Assembly (NCBI GenBank): GCA_903970465.1
Contig: CAJCIO010000029.1
Coordinates: 1 to 36,319 of the forward strand
DNA from: Gammaproteobacteria bacterium
Lineage (GTDB): Bacteria > Pseudomonadota > Gammaproteobacteria > Pseudomonadales > Pseudomonadaceae
Length of the DNA stretch: 36,319 nt
Direction of reading: 5' to 3'
Shown: one piece after another, positions 24,221-33,216 of the stretch
Position numbering within the stretch: position 1 is the first letter of the stretch
How the letters are laid out: every line of letters begins with the position of its first letter
Made by a program: the position numbers and the translations under genes
Notes under the pieces: generated by a model
The model's database searches: none
What the model was told of the DNA's origin: nothing
Seen by the model: only the letters and a program-made list of their open reading frames with translations

Positions 24221-24344
24221 GGGGGCTCCTGGAGGGTGGAGAAATGGGGGATGGCGTAGCTATAGCATAAATGGGCGGCATCCGGGCTGCGCGGACGGGG
24301 AGGTGGGGTTGGGGAGTGTGGTGTTTCCCCAGCCCATAAAGGGA

Positions 24345-24635
24345 TCAGTGCGGCAGCAACAGGGCGTAGCCGAGGACCATCAGGCACCAGCCGAGGATCG
24401 GCTGAAACGCCAAGCGCCACGCCCATGCCAGCGGGTCGAAGCCCATGCCGTGCACATAGCCGATGGACACCCCCCACAACACCAGCATCAGACTGCCATG
24501 GCTATAGCCGCCCTGCCCGTCCAGCAACAGAGTGGGCTGCACCAGCAGCACCACGCTGAGCGGCACGCACAGCACCAGCGACAGCGCCCGACTCCAGGCG
24601 CCGCGCCATGCACCCCGCCGCGCCTCAGTCGGCAC
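24345..24635 (-). CDS. ybgE: Cyd operon YbgE-type small membrane protein
   Basis: A 96-residue protein with three predicted membrane segments (ALSLVLCVPLSVVLLV, GSLMLVLWGVSIGYVHGMGF and ILGWCLMVLGYALLL). Its size, HGMGFDP motif and position after cydX match the YbgE family, an accessory protein of cytochrome bd operons with unclear function. GTG 24635 is chosen because GAGG lies nine bases upstream and it gives VPTEARRG; ATG 24650 is in frame but has no near ribosome site. Both starts lie inside the cydX reading frame, so translation is probably coupled. It is the last gene of the cyd operon. Confidence 0.82.
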   Translation of the reverse strand: MPTEARRGAWRGAWSRALSLVLCVPLSVVLLVQPTLLLDGQGGYSHGSLMLVLWGVSIGYVHGMGFDPLAWAWRLAFQPILGWCLMVLGYALLLPH

Positions 24636-24741
24636 GCTCGGGCACCTCATCCAGACAGTGGGACGCCTCCAGCCAAAGGGCGTTGATGATGCCGAAGCTG
24701 CAGGCCAGCAACACGCCGAGAATCCAGGCGAAATACCACAT
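24625..24741 (-). CDS. cydX: Cytochrome bd oxidase small subunit CydX
   Basis: A 38-residue protein starting MWYFAWILG, with a single membrane helix and the family's LACSFGIINALWLE segment including the conserved glutamate. It is the CydX/YbgT family, a structural subunit that stabilises the haem groups of cytochrome bd. ATG 24741 has GAGGAG eight bases upstream and begins 12 bases after the cydB stop. Its last codons overlap the ybgE start. It is short enough to be missed by automated gene calling. Confidence 0.93.
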   Translation of the reverse strand: MWYFAWILGVLLACSFGIINALWLEASHCLDEVPERAD

Positions 24742-24753
24742 GGCAGATGCTCC

Positions 24754-25896
24754 TCAATAAAGTCCGTAGGGGTTTTCTTCGATATGCGCGGTGGTGGTGC
24801 GGCCCCACATCTTCACGTAACACCAGGTGGTGTAGCAGAGGATGATCGGCACGAACACGGCGGCCACCACCAGCATGATGGTCAGGGTCAGGCGGCTCGA
24901 CACGGCATCCCAGATCGTCAGGCTGGCGGCCGGGTTGAAGGTCGATGGCATGATGAACGGGAACAGCGCGAAGCCCGCAGTACAGATCGCGCCGACGATC
25001 GCCAGGCTACTGCCCAGAAACGCCAGCCGTGCCGACCGGCCGCTGGCAGCCAGCAGCGCCAATGCCCCGCCCAACACGCCTAACAGCGGCGCCACGGCAG
25101 TGATCGGGTAGCGCTGATAATTGCCCAGCCAGCCCGGATTGCCGGTCACTACGGTCTTGTCCAAGGGATTGAGCGCCGCCGACGGATCGAAGCTGGAGGT
25201 GATCACCATCCCATCGATACCGCCCAGCGCCAGCCACAGGCCCGCCGCCAGGAAGGCGATCAGGAACACCAACGCCAGCACCTGCACCGCACGCCGCGCC
25301 CGCTGGGCAATGACGCCTTCGGTGCGCAGCATCAGCCAGCTGCCGCCATGCATCGTCAACATGCTCAGGCTGACCACGCCGCACAGCAGTGCGAAGGGCG
25401 TGAGCAACTGCCAGAAACTGCCGTGATAGCTGGCGCGCAGGCTGTCGTCGAGCTCCAGCGGCACGCCCAGCAGCAGGTTGCCGAAGGCCACGCCGAACAC
25501 CAGCGACGGCACCAGTCCGCCAACGCACAATCCCCAGTCCCAACTCTGCCGCCAACGGGTGTCGTTCAGTTTGCTACGGTAGTCGAAGCCCACCGGCCGC
25601 ACGAACAGCGCGAACAGCACCAGCAACAACGCCCAGTAGAACCCCGAGAAGGCCGCGCCATACACCAGCGGCCAGGCGGCGAACAACCCGGCCCCGGCGG
25701 TAATCAGCCAGACCTGGTTGCCGTCCCAGTGCGGGGCGATGGTGTTGATCACCACGCGGCGCTCTTTGTCGCTGCGGCCCACCAGCGGCATGAGGATGGC
25801 GGCGCCCAGGTCGAAGCCATCGGTCACGGCGAAACCGATCAGCAAGACGCCGACCAGTACCCACCAGATCAGCTTGAGTGTCTGGTAATCAAACAT
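24754..25896 (-). CDS. cydB: Cytochrome bd-type quinol oxidase subunit II
   Basis: A 380-residue polytopic membrane protein beginning [32 protein letters not shown], the CydB hallmark. [34 protein letters not shown] and [15 protein letters not shown] are further family segments. The length matches true bd-I CydB (about 380) rather than the shorter CioB (about 335). The ATG lies inside the last codons of cydA, an eight-base overlap. It forms the oxidase with CydA and CydX, reducing oxygen with quinol under low oxygen. Confidence 0.97.
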   Translation of the reverse strand: MFDYQTLKLIWWVLVGVLLIGFAVTDGFDLGAAILMPLVGRSDKERRVVINTIAPHWDGNQVWLITAGAGLFAAWPLVYGAAFSGFYWALLLVLFALFVRPVGFDYRSKLNDTRWRQSWDWGLCVGGLVPSLVFGVAFGNLLLGVPLELDDSLRASYHGSFWQLLTPFALLCGVVSLSMLTMHGGSWLMLRTEGVIAQRARRAVQVLALVFLIAFLAAGLWLALGGIDGMVITSSFDPSAALNPLDKTVVTGNPGWLGNYQRYPITAVAPLLGVLGGALALLAASGRSARLAFLGSSLAIVGAICTAGFALFPFIMPSTFNPAASLTIWDAVSSRLTLTIMLVVAAVFVPIILCYTTWCYVKMWGRTTTAHIEENPYGLY

Positions 25897-27487
25897 GTTG
25901 AGGAACTCCCTTGAGGACCACCGACGGCGTTGTGTCTACGCCCCGCTCATAGTGATAGCGACCGGTATGCAGGCTGCTTGGCCCCAGGCGCGCGAACTTG
26001 ACCATCAGGTACATCTCGATCACCAGCAGCACGGTGTAGAACGCCACCAGCGCCAGCAGCGAGCCCCAGACATCCCCGGCCGAGAGACTGGAGGCGGACA
26101 GATGCGTAGGCAGTACTTCGCCGATGGACCACGGCTGGCGACCATGCTCGGCCACGAACCAGCCGGTCTGGGTGGCGACCCACGGCAGCGGCAGGCTGAA
26201 CAACGCCCATTTCAGCAGCCAGCGCTTGCGGTGCTCGTTTTTGCGCGCCGAGGCGTAGAAGGCGCAGACGAACAGCGCCAGCATCAACACGCCGCTCAGC
26301 ACCATCAGGCGGAAGGTCCAGAAAATCGACGCCACGCCGGGGATGGTATCCAAAGCCGCCTGATTGATCTGCACGTCGCTGGCGTCCACCACCTTGTCGG
26401 TGTATTTCTTCAGCAGCAAGCCGTAGCCCAGGTCCTTCTTTACCGCATCGAAGGCCGCCACGGTCGGGCCGCTGTGATCGCCGCCGCGCAGTCGGGTCAG
26501 CAGTGCATAAGCCTGCATGCCATTGCGCACGCGTTGCTCGTGCTCGACCACCAGGTCCTTGATGCCGGTGACCTGTTTGTCCACCGAGCGCGTGGCGATA
26601 ATGCCCATCACGTAAGGGATCTTGACCGCATAATCGGTGCGCTGTTCGGCCTGGTTGGGCAGGCCGAACAGGGTAAAGGCAGCCGGAGCCGGCTCGGTGT
26701 CCCACTCGGCCTCGATGGCCGCCAGCTTGGTCTGCTGCACGTCGCCGATCTCGTAACCGGACTCGTCACCGAGGATGATCACCGACAGGATCGACGCCAT
26801 GCCGAACGCCGAGGCGATGGCGAACGAGCGCCGCGCAAAGCCGACATCGCGCCCGCGCAGCAGGTAGAAGCTGGAGATCGCCAGCACGAACACCGCGCCG
26901 GTCACGTAGCCTGAAGCCACGGTATGGACGAACTTCACCTGGGCCACCGGGTTGAAGATCAACGCGCTGAAGCTGGTGAGTTCCATGCGCAGGGTGACGA
27001 AGTTGAACTCGGCGCCCACCGGGTTCTGCATCCAGCCGTTGGCGATCAGAATCCACAACGCCGACAGGTTCGAGCCCAGCGCTACCAGCCAGGTCACGCC
27101 CAGGTGCTGGACCTTGCTCAGGCGCTCCCAGCCGAAGAAGAACAAGCCGATGAAGGTCGATTCCAGAAAGAACGCCATCATCCCTTCAATGGCCAGCGGT
27201 GCACCGAAAATATCGCCCACGTAGTGGCTGTAGTAGGACCAGTTGGTGCCGAACTGGAACTCCATGGTCAGCCCTGTGGTAACGCCGAGGGCGAAATTGA
27301 TGCCGAACAATTTGCCCCAGAACTGGGTCATGTCCTTGTACACCTGCTTGCCGGTCATCACGTAGACCGACTCCATGATCGCCAGCAAAAACGCCATGCC
27401 GATGGTCAGGGGTACAAACAGGAAGTGATAGAGCGCAGTCATGGCGAATTGCAGCCGAGACAGGTCGACGACTGATTCAGAGATCAT
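25889..27487 (-). CDS. cydA: Cytochrome bd-type quinol oxidase subunit I
   Basis: A 532-residue CydA. Haem ligands are in place: H21 in [11 protein letters not shown] (b595 side), H188 in [12 protein letters not shown] and M395 in [10 protein letters not shown] (b558). E101 and E109 lie in the conserved [10 protein letters not shown] helix, and the GRQPW signature is present in [15 protein letters not shown]. The periplasmic Q-loop (about 250-390) is long, as in the E. coli bd-I type rather than the short-loop CIO type. ATG 27487 overlaps the cydP stop (ATGA at 27484-27487). It is the catalytic subunit of the high-affinity oxidase. Confidence 0.97.
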   Translation of the reverse strand: MISESVVDLSRLQFAMTALYHFLFVPLTIGMAFLLAIMESVYVMTGKQVYKDMTQFWGKLFGINFALGVTTGLTMEFQFGTNWSYYSHYVGDIFGAPLAIEGMMAFFLESTFIGLFFFGWERLSKVQHLGVTWLVALGSNLSALWILIANGWMQNPVGAEFNFVTLRMELTSFSALIFNPVAQVKFVHTVASGYVTGAVFVLAISSFYLLRGRDVGFARRSFAIASAFGMASILSVIILGDESGYEIGDVQQTKLAAIEAEWDTEPAPAAFTLFGLPNQAEQRTDYAVKIPYVMGIIATRSVDKQVTGIKDLVVEHEQRVRNGMQAYALLTRLRGGDHSGPTVAAFDAVKKDLGYGLLLKKYTDKVVDASDVQINQAALDTIPGVASIFWTFRLMVLSGVLMLALFVCAFYASARKNEHRKRWLLKWALFSLPLPWVATQTGWFVAEHGRQPWSIGEVLPTHLSASSLSAGDVWGSLLALVAFYTVLLVIEMYLMVKFARLGPSSLHTGRYHYERGVDTTPSVVLKGVPQHV

Positions 27488-27681
27488 TGCGGGTTCTTCT
27501 CAGGTAAGACGGTGGGAGCGCCCAGCAAGTGCTGGGCAACAGAAGCGCGTTCGTCCATGAGCGGTGCCGGGGTGGCGAACCACAGCGCGTGAATCCCCAT
27601 GAGCAGTGCCAGCTTGACGAGCAGGATCACGGCGATTTCGCGGGCCAGAGGTGTTTTTAGAAAAGCGAAATGGCTGGCCAT
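27484..27681 (-). CDS. cydP: Putative cytochrome bd small subunit CydP
   Basis: A 65-residue protein with one membrane helix ([22 protein letters not shown]) carrying the K-L-A-L-L signature of the CydP family, which is found before cydA in many proteobacteria. ATG 27681 is the likely start; an in-frame start at 27708 would add nine residues. Its stop overlaps cydA. The function is not established; its conserved position suggests a role in assembly or stability of the oxidase. Confidence 0.88.
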   Translation of the reverse strand: MASHFAFLKTPLAREIAVILLVKLALLMGIHALWFATPAPLMDERASVAQHLLGAPTVLPEKNPQ

Positions 27682-27734
27682 GACAGATACTCGATGAGGT
27701 CGTTGCATCTTCGAGCAACCCTTGGGCGCTTCTG

Positions 27735-27748
27735 TTGATCCAAGTCAA
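27735..27748 (-). promoter_or_regulatory. ANR/FNR box upstream of the cyd operon
   Basis: TTGAT-CCAA-GTCAA on the plus strand matches the FNR/ANR consensus TTGAT-N4-ATCAA with one mismatch. It lies about 53-67 bases upstream of cydP. A centre at about -41.5 would put a transcription start near 27700, the usual position for activation. A weak -10-like element is visible near 27706-27711. Cytochrome bd genes are commonly oxygen-regulated by ANR in pseudomonads. It could also influence the divergent GTPase genes. Confidence 0.65.
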
Positions 27749-27854
27749 AAGGCCTCTGCACACCCCACTGCGGCATGGCGCCACAGGCATCACCGCCCCA
27801 GGGGGCGCCGCGCGCTAGAATGCCCCTCGACCGCCGAGACAGGACCGCTACCCG

Positions 27855-28991
27855 ATGAGCTTGATCGATCGCCTCTTCCGGACCCTCAACCCCGCCAGGG
27901 ACCCGAACCTGAGCGCCGCCTTCGCGCACAGCGACGACCACCTGCCGACCCTGTGGCTGCTGGGCAAGACCGGCGCCGGCAAGTCTTCGCTGATTCGCGC
28001 CCTCACTGGCCTGGATCGCATCGAGGTGGGCTCGGGCTTTCGCCCCTGCACCCTGACCTCGGCGCAGTACCGCTTTCCGGCGCAGACCCCGGTGCTGGCG
28101 TTCATGGACACCCGTGGCCTGGCCGAAGCCGACTACGATGCCAGCGAAGACATCGCCAACTGCGAGGCCGCCAGCCACGCTTTGATCGTGGTGATGAAAG
28201 CCGAAGACCCTGAGCAGTCCCAGGTGCTGCGCGCGCTCAAGCAGATTCGCCGCTCGGGCAAGGTCCGCGATTTGCTGCTGGTGCACACCGGCATCCAGCA
28301 GTTGCCGGACAGCGACGAGCGCCAGCGCTGCATCCGCCACAACCAGCAGCAGGTCGAGGCGGTGTGGGGCGAGGTCGACAGCGTGGCGGTGGATTTTGTC
28401 GGCGTCGACGGTCAGCCCTATGGCCTGGCGGCCCTGACCGAGAAACTCGGCGAACGCCTGCCGATCATCACCGAGCTGTTCGACGATCGCGGCCACGCCA
28501 GTGTCGAAGAACAGAACTTCCAGCAGCTCAAGCGCGAAATCATGTGGTACGCCGGGGCGGCGGGGGCCACCGATGCGGTACCAGCGCTGGGGTTGGTGTC
28601 GGTGCCGGCGCTGCAACTGAAAATGCTCCACAGCCTGGCCAACCGCTACGGCCTGGTGTGGAGCAAGCGCTTGCTGGCCGAGTTCGGCACCGCCATGGGC
28701 GCCGGCTTCGGCCTGCAGTATGCATCGCGCCTGGGCCTGCGGCAGTTGGTCAAGTTGATCCCGGTATACGGGCAAACGGTGGGGGGCGCTTCGGCGGCGG
28801 TCGCCAGCTATTGCTACACCTACGCGCTGGGGCGGGCGGCGTGCCTGTACTTCTATCGGGCCAAGCGCGGCGAAACGGTATCATCCGAGGTCATCAACGC
28901 GCAGTTCAAGCAGGCGTTCGAACACATCTTGCCGGTTGCCCGGGATGAACAGCCACCCACTGACACGCCAAACAACGAGAAGCCTTCATGA
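27855..28991 (+). CDS. Era-like GTPase with C-terminal DUF697 membrane domain
   Basis: A 378-residue GTPase. G1 is GKTGAGKSS (residues 37-45), followed by G2 in FRPCTLTSAQ and G3 DTRGLAE. The G4 position reads VHTGIQQL in place of a canonical N/TKxD, so guanine recognition may be weakened. The C-terminal 150 residues are hydrophobic and glycine/alanine-rich (WYAGAAGATDAVPALGLVSV, FGTAMGAGFGLQYASRLGL), the pattern of DUF697, and probably associate with the inner membrane. ATG 27855 has AGGA ten bases upstream. Its stop overlaps the next GTPase gene (ATGA), so the two probably work together. It diverges from the cyd operon. Function unknown. Confidence 0.87.
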   Translation: MSLIDRLFRTLNPARDPNLSAAFAHSDDHLPTLWLLGKTGAGKSSLIRALTGLDRIEVGSGFRPCTLTSAQYRFPAQTPVLAFMDTRGLAEADYDASEDIANCEAASHALIVVMKAEDPEQSQVLRALKQIRRSGKVRDLLLVHTGIQQLPDSDERQRCIRHNQQQVEAVWGEVDSVAVDFVGVDGQPYGLAALTEKLGERLPIITELFDDRGHASVEEQNFQQLKREIMWYAGAAGATDAVPALGLVSVPALQLKMLHSLANRYGLVWSKRLLAEFGTAMGAGFGLQYASRLGLRQLVKLIPVYGQTVGGASAAVASYCYTYALGRAACLYFYRAKRGETVSSEVINAQFKQAFEHILPVARDEQPPTDTPNNEKPS

Positions 28992-30487
28992 AGAGAACCG
29001 TCAACGGCTTGGCCGCCATGGCGCGGATGTCCGATCGGTTGATGCCCTTCGCTCTGCTGTCGCTGGGCATTCCGCTGTTGCTGCTGGCCGGCTTCGGGCT
29101 GTATGGGCTGTTTCGCTATGGCTACTGGCTGGCGTTTCTGGTGGCGCTGCTGGTGAGCACGCTGTTGGTCAGTGCCGGCCTGTGGATCGCCCGTCGGCGC
29201 ATGACCGCACGGGTCGCCCCGGCCGTGGAGCAGGCCGCGCAGAGCGCGCCGAAAATTCCCGATTACTGGTTGGCGCGGGATCAACAGATTCACCAGCAGA
29301 TGCTGCCTGAACTGCTCGAAATCCTTAAAGCCAGCCCCGACTGGCAACAACTGCCGGACAACGGTTTGAAGGTGATACGCCGGGTTGCCGAGTTGTATCG
29401 CAGTGGGGCCAAGCGTGCGCATTGGGCCTTTACCGCGCCAGAGCTGTTGGCGATCGTCGAGCAGGTCAGCCGGCGTTATCGGCGCGTGCTCAAGACCCAT
29501 GTGCCGGGGGTCGACCATCTGCGCCTGTCGACCTTGATGACCGTCAACGAGCACCTCGACCGCTTCGGGCCTTGGGCGATGAAGGCCTTCAACACCTACC
29601 GCGCGCTGCGCATGGTCACCCCGGACGGGCTGATGGCCGAGGTGCTCAGCCAACTGCGGGGCGAGGTGTTCCACGGCCTGAGTGATGAACTGCAGGGCCG
29701 GCTCAAGTATTTGCTGATGCTGGAAGTGCTGCGCGCCTCCATCGATTTGTATGGCGGGCATTTCCGCTTTGACGATGACCAATTGAAAACCAGCGAGGCC
29801 GGGCGCGAGGATGCCGAACGGCTGGCCGCACCGCTGGAGCCGATCCGGATCGGCTTCATTGGCCAGGTGGGCGCAGGCAAGTCATCGCTGATCAATGCCT
29901 TGACCGGCGGCATGCGCGCCGAGGTCAGCGCGCTGCCGGCCACCGATGGGGTGCAAGTGTATGACTGCCGTATCGACGGCGATACCGCGCTGCGGTTGGT
30001 GGATCTGCCGGGGCTCAATGGTGAGGCCAAGACCGAGAAGCTGCTGTTCGAGCAGGTGCGCGACTGCGATCTGCTGCTGTGGGTGCTCAAGGCCAATCAG
30101 CCGGCCCGGGCGCTGGACCAACAGTTGCGGCGTCGGTTGGATGACTGGTTTGCCCTGCCGAAGAATGTCGATCACCGCCCGCCGACGGTGATCGGGGTGT
30201 TGAGTCAGATCGACAAGCTGAGCGCCGATCCCCAGGCGCCAGTGATCGCCGAGGCGGTAGCGTTCAATCGCGAACTTTTGGGGTTGTCGCAGGTGGTGGC
30301 GGTGTCGGTAATGCCGGCGCCGGTGAATCTGCAGGCGTTGCAGGGGTTGCTGCTGGAGGGGTACAACAGCGCGGCGAATGTGCAGCTGAATCGACGGCGG
30401 CGCGAAGCCGGGGAGTTTTCGGTGGGGCGGGAGGCGGAGCGGATGCAAAAGGCGGCGAAGGGGTTGTTCAGTCTTTGGCAGAGCTGA
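28988..30487 (+). CDS. Membrane-anchored GTPase, partner of the DUF697 GTPase
   Basis: A 499-residue protein. Two membrane helices near the N-terminus (about 20-40 and 46-66) are followed by a helical region of about 220 residues, including RRVLKTHVPGVDHLRLSTLM. The GTPase domain then begins with G1 GQVGAGKSS at 292-300 and G3 DLPGLNG at 339-345. G4 reads LSQIDKL at 405-411, a variant of N/TKxD. The layout resembles YfjP/YkfA-like and dynamin-related small GTPases with a membrane anchor. It is translationally coupled to the upstream GTPase gene by a four-base overlap. It is followed by a REP cluster and converges on the efflux operon. A role in membrane remodelling or ribosome/membrane assembly is a guess. 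Confidence 0.87.
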   Translation: MKRTVNGLAAMARMSDRLMPFALLSLGIPLLLLAGFGLYGLFRYGYWLAFLVALLVSTLLVSAGLWIARRRMTARVAPAVEQAAQSAPKIPDYWLARDQQIHQQMLPELLEILKASPDWQQLPDNGLKVIRRVAELYRSGAKRAHWAFTAPELLAIVEQVSRRYRRVLKTHVPGVDHLRLSTLMTVNEHLDRFGPWAMKAFNTYRALRMVTPDGLMAEVLSQLRGEVFHGLSDELQGRLKYLLMLEVLRASIDLYGGHFRFDDDQLKTSEAGREDAERLAAPLEPIRIGFIGQVGAGKSSLINALTGGMRAEVSALPATDGVQVYDCRIDGDTALRLVDLPGLNGEAKTEKLLFEQVRDCDLLLWVLKANQPARALDQQLRRRLDDWFALPKNVDHRPPTVIGVLSQIDKLSADPQAPVIAEAVAFNRELLGLSQVVAVSVMPAPVNLQALQGLLLEGYNSAANVQLNRRRREAGEFSVGREAERMQKAAKGLFSLWQS

Positions 30488-30511
30488 GAATCACGGCGCA
30501 TTTACCGGCCT

Positions 30512-30664
30512 CTTCGCGGGCAAGCCTTGCTCCCACAGGTGTACAAATCCAATGCCGTACACCTGTAGGAGCAAGGCTTGCCCGCGAAGGCGTCAGTTCA
30601 TTCAGCACACATCCAATCTCGTGCACCTGTAGGAGCAAGGCTTGCCCGCGAAGGCGTCAGTTCA
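30512..30664. repeat. REP cluster: inverted pair plus tandem copy
   Basis: Three copies of a Pseudomonas REP (core GTAGGAGCAAGGCTTGCC) lie between convergent genes. Copy 1 (30512-30544) is inverted relative to copy 2 (30557-30589), a 33-base-pair potential stem with one mismatch and a 12-base loop. Copy 3 repeats copy 2 exactly for 41 bases (30560-30600 and 30624-30664) with a period of 64 bases; ATCCAAT of the spacer recurs too. Such elements are typical of extragenic spaces and may terminate or stabilise transcripts. Confidence 0.93.
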
Positions 30665-30677
30665 GTCAACGCAAATC

Positions 30678-32105
30678 CTAGGGTTTGCCCTGCTGCTGCC
30701 ATCCCCCACCCAACGCCAGGAACAGATTGATCTGCTGCATCGCCACCTGTGTGTTCGCGGCCGCCAGCTGGGCGCGCACATCGGTATAGGTCCGCGTCGC
30801 CTGCAGATCCGCCAGGAAGGATTCACGCCCGGACATATAGAACCGGTGCGTCTGGTCCGCGGCCTGATGCGCCGACTGCTCGGCATCGGCCAACGCGTCG
30901 CGGCGCTCCAGCAAGGCGGTGTACTGCGCCAGGCCGGTCTGGGTTTCACGGATGGCGTTGAGCACGGTGTTATCGAAAGTCGCCAAGGCTAATTGAGTGT
31001 TGGCCTCGGCCAGACGAATCCGCGCTCGCGCGCCGTTGCTCGGGATGGTCCAGCTGATCAGCGGCCCGAAGCCCCAACGGTTGGTCGAGGGTTCGCCCAG
31101 CTCCTTGAGAAGGCCGACAGTCCCCACCGTCCCGCCAAAACTGACGTTCGGGTACAACTCGCCGGTGGCCACACCAATGGTCGCGGTCGCCGCGGCCAGT
31201 TTGCGCTCAGCCTGGCGCACGTCCGGGCGACGCTTGAGCAGCTCGGCGCCCTCGCCCACCGGCAACACCTGTGCGATGTGCGGCAGCTCGGCGCAATCGC
31301 CCGTCCCGGCCGGCAATTGCGCCAACGGTTTGGCCAACAGCATCGACAACTGGAACAGCCCAGTCTGACGCGCCGCTTCATACCTGGGCAGATCAGCTCG
31401 CAAGGACTTGAATTGCGTCTGGGTGCGCGTCACTTGGGTTTCATCGCCACGGCCGGCATCGCGCAGACGTGTGGCCAGGCGTACGCCTTCTTGCTGCAGA
31501 TCCAGCGAATGCTGAGCGATATTGCGCTCTTCGTTGGCTGCGCAAATCTGCGTATAGGCCCGCACCACATCAGCCACCACCGTGATCCGTGCGGTATCGA
31601 CGGCCGCCTGGGCGGCATCGGCGTTGGCATTGGAGGCCTCGACGCCGCGCTTGAGCGTGCCCCACAGGTCGAACTGGTAGGAAGTCTTGATCGACGCCGC
31701 GCCGATATTCGACACCGGCACCTTCTCGGTGAGCAGATAGGCCTGGCCGGACTCCTGCAGCCGCTGGGCCTCAGCGCTCGCGGTGGTGGTAAAGCCGCCC
31801 GCAGCATTGGCCTCATCGACCTGAAACTGCGCTCGACTCAGGTTCGCTGCAGCGATGCGCAGATTGGTATTGGAGGCCATGGCCTGGTGCACCAGCTCGT
31901 CCAGATGCGGATCGTTGTACAGCCGCCACCAATCCTGCGGCACCGGCGCCGACACCACGTTGCTGTCCTCCCCGGCCAGATCACCCTGCAGGTCGGCACG
32001 GTTGATCGCCGCGTTCTTGGGCAGCGCGTAGTCGGGGCCAAGGCTCGAACAAGCGGCCAGCATCAAGCTCAAACACAAGACACTCAGACTGCCGGCGGCT
32101 TTCAT
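30678..32105 (-). CDS. NodT-type outer membrane efflux lipoprotein
   Basis: A 475-residue outer-membrane channel of the OprM/NodT family. The signal peptide ends in the lipobox LMLAAC, with lipidated C19. Two TolC-type repeats follow, with family segments PVPQDWWRLYNDPHLDELV, QFDLWGTLKRGVEAS, LLKRRPDVRQAERKLAAA and the matching second half. ATG 32105 overlaps the HlyD stop (ATGA at 32102-32105). It is the last gene of the efflux operon and would form the exit duct for the adaptor and the FUSC pump. The substrates of such AaeAB-like systems are often aromatic acids; here they are unknown. Confidence 0.94.
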   Translation of the reverse strand: MKAAGSLSVLCLSLMLAACSSLGPDYALPKNAAINRADLQGDLAGEDSNVVSAPVPQDWWRLYNDPHLDELVHQAMASNTNLRIAAANLSRAQFQVDEANAAGGFTTTASAEAQRLQESGQAYLLTEKVPVSNIGAASIKTSYQFDLWGTLKRGVEASNANADAAQAAVDTARITVVADVVRAYTQICAANEERNIAQHSLDLQQEGVRLATRLRDAGRGDETQVTRTQTQFKSLRADLPRYEAARQTGLFQLSMLLAKPLAQLPAGTGDCAELPHIAQVLPVGEGAELLKRRPDVRQAERKLAAATATIGVATGELYPNVSFGGTVGTVGLLKELGEPSTNRWGFGPLISWTIPSNGARARIRLAEANTQLALATFDNTVLNAIRETQTGLAQYTALLERRDALADAEQSAHQAADQTHRFYMSGRESFLADLQATRTYTDVRAQLAAANTQVAMQQINLFLALGGGWQQQGKP

Positions 32106-33010
32106 TGGGGCGCTCCTGCCGGGTGCGCATCACCATGGCCGTCGCCATCGGCAATGATCGACACGGTGGCGGTGCGCCCCGCGATCATGCGGAAGTCCTT
32201 GGGCAGGTCATCGAAGGCGATGCGCACCGGAATCCGCTGCGCCAGGCGCACCCAGCTGAACGCCGGGTTGACGTTGGGCAACAGGTTGCTGCCCGCGCTG
32301 CGGTCGCGGTCTTCGATGCCGGCGACGATGCTCTGCACGTGGCCGGTGAGGCGCGTGTTATCGCCCATCATGCGGATATCGACCTTCTGCCCGACATGGA
32401 TCTGCGACAGCTTGGTCTCTTCGAAATAGCCTTCGATGTGGAACGAGGCGCTGTCCACGACCGAAAGCACGGCGCGGCCGGCGCTGACGAACTCGTGGGC
32501 GCGTGGCGCACGGTCGTTGAGGAAGCCGTCGACCGGGCTGCGGATCACCGAGCGATCGAGATTGAGCTGCGCGGCATCCACCGCCACCTGCGCTTCGTTG
32601 ACCGTCGATTGCGCACGCAACTCGCGGGACTGACTTTCTTCAAGCTGCTCGCGAGCCACCAGATTGCCGAGGCCATGGTTACGCTTGTTCTCGCGTTGCG
32701 CCTGGGCCAGGGTCTCCTTGCGGTCGGCCAGGCTGGCTTGAGCCTGGCGCAGGGCCAGCTTGAAGCGATCCTGGTCGATAGTGAACAGTACGTCGCCGCG
32801 CTTGACCACCTGGTTGTCGCGCACGTCGACTTCCTGAATCAGGCCGGACACGTCCGGGGCGATCTGGATCACGTCGGCGCGGATGTGACCGTCGCGTGTC
32901 CAGGGGGCATACATGTAGTACATGACCATGCGCCAGACCACCACGCAGGCAAAGGCCACGACGAGCAAAGTAAGAATCAGACGACCAAGAGTCAGCAGAG
33001 GTTTTTTCAT
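32102..33010 (-). CDS. HlyD-family periplasmic adaptor (AaeA/EmrA-like)
   Basis: A 302-residue membrane-fusion protein. One N-terminal helix (about 7-29) is followed by the lipoyl half-motif APWTRDGHIRADVIQIAPDVSG, typical of the AaeA group, a coiled-coil hairpin of about 80 residues (from LALRQAQASLADRKET) and the second lipoyl half IRSPVDGFLNDRA. The beta-barrel contains YFEETKLSQIHVGQKVDI. It is coupled by four-base overlaps to the DUF1656 gene upstream and the NodT gene downstream. It would link the FUSC pump to the outer-membrane duct. Confidence 0.94.
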   Translation of the reverse strand: MKKPLLTLGRLILTLLVVAFACVVVWRMVMYYMYAPWTRDGHIRADVIQIAPDVSGLIQEVDVRDNQVVKRGDVLFTIDQDRFKLALRQAQASLADRKETLAQAQRENKRNHGLGNLVAREQLEESQSRELRAQSTVNEAQVAVDAAQLNLDRSVIRSPVDGFLNDRAPRAHEFVSAGRAVLSVVDSASFHIEGYFEETKLSQIHVGQKVDIRMMGDNTRLTGHVQSIVAGIEDRDRSAGSNLLPNVNPAFSWVRLAQRIPVRIAFDDLPKDFRMIAGRTATVSIIADGDGHGDAHPAGAPQ

Positions 33011-33216
33011 GTCATGAGGCTTCGGCAGATGGCATCCACTGCGCCGAGCAGCACAGCGTAGAGAGCGACGTTGAATAAAGCCCGGTGCCAGACCAGGCGA
33101 TAGAAGTGGGCACGGTTCAAGACGCCGTGTACCAGCAGAAACACACCGTAGGTGATCACCATGATCACCAGCAGCGTCGGCAGGAACACCCCGCCTACAT
33201 CCAGTTCACCAATCAT
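33007..33216 (-). CDS. DUF1656 small membrane protein (AaeX-like)
   Basis: A 69-residue protein with two membrane helices (FLPTLLVIMVITYGVFLLVHG and WHRALFNVALYAVLLGAVDA). It belongs to the DUF1656/AaeX group that is almost always found between an FUSC transporter gene and its adaptor. It overlaps both neighbours by four bases (ATGA each). The function is not established; it is probably an accessory of the pump. Confidence 0.92.
   Translation of the reverse strand: MIGELDVGGVFLPTLLVIMVITYGVFLLVHGVLNRAHFYRLVWHRALFNVALYAVLLGAVDAICRSLMT

Noticed and set aside
24307..24334. Hairpin between ybgE and metC as terminator of the cyd operon
   Set aside because: The nine-base-pair stem has a wobble and a long loop, and no T run follows on the minus strand, so termination is not supported.
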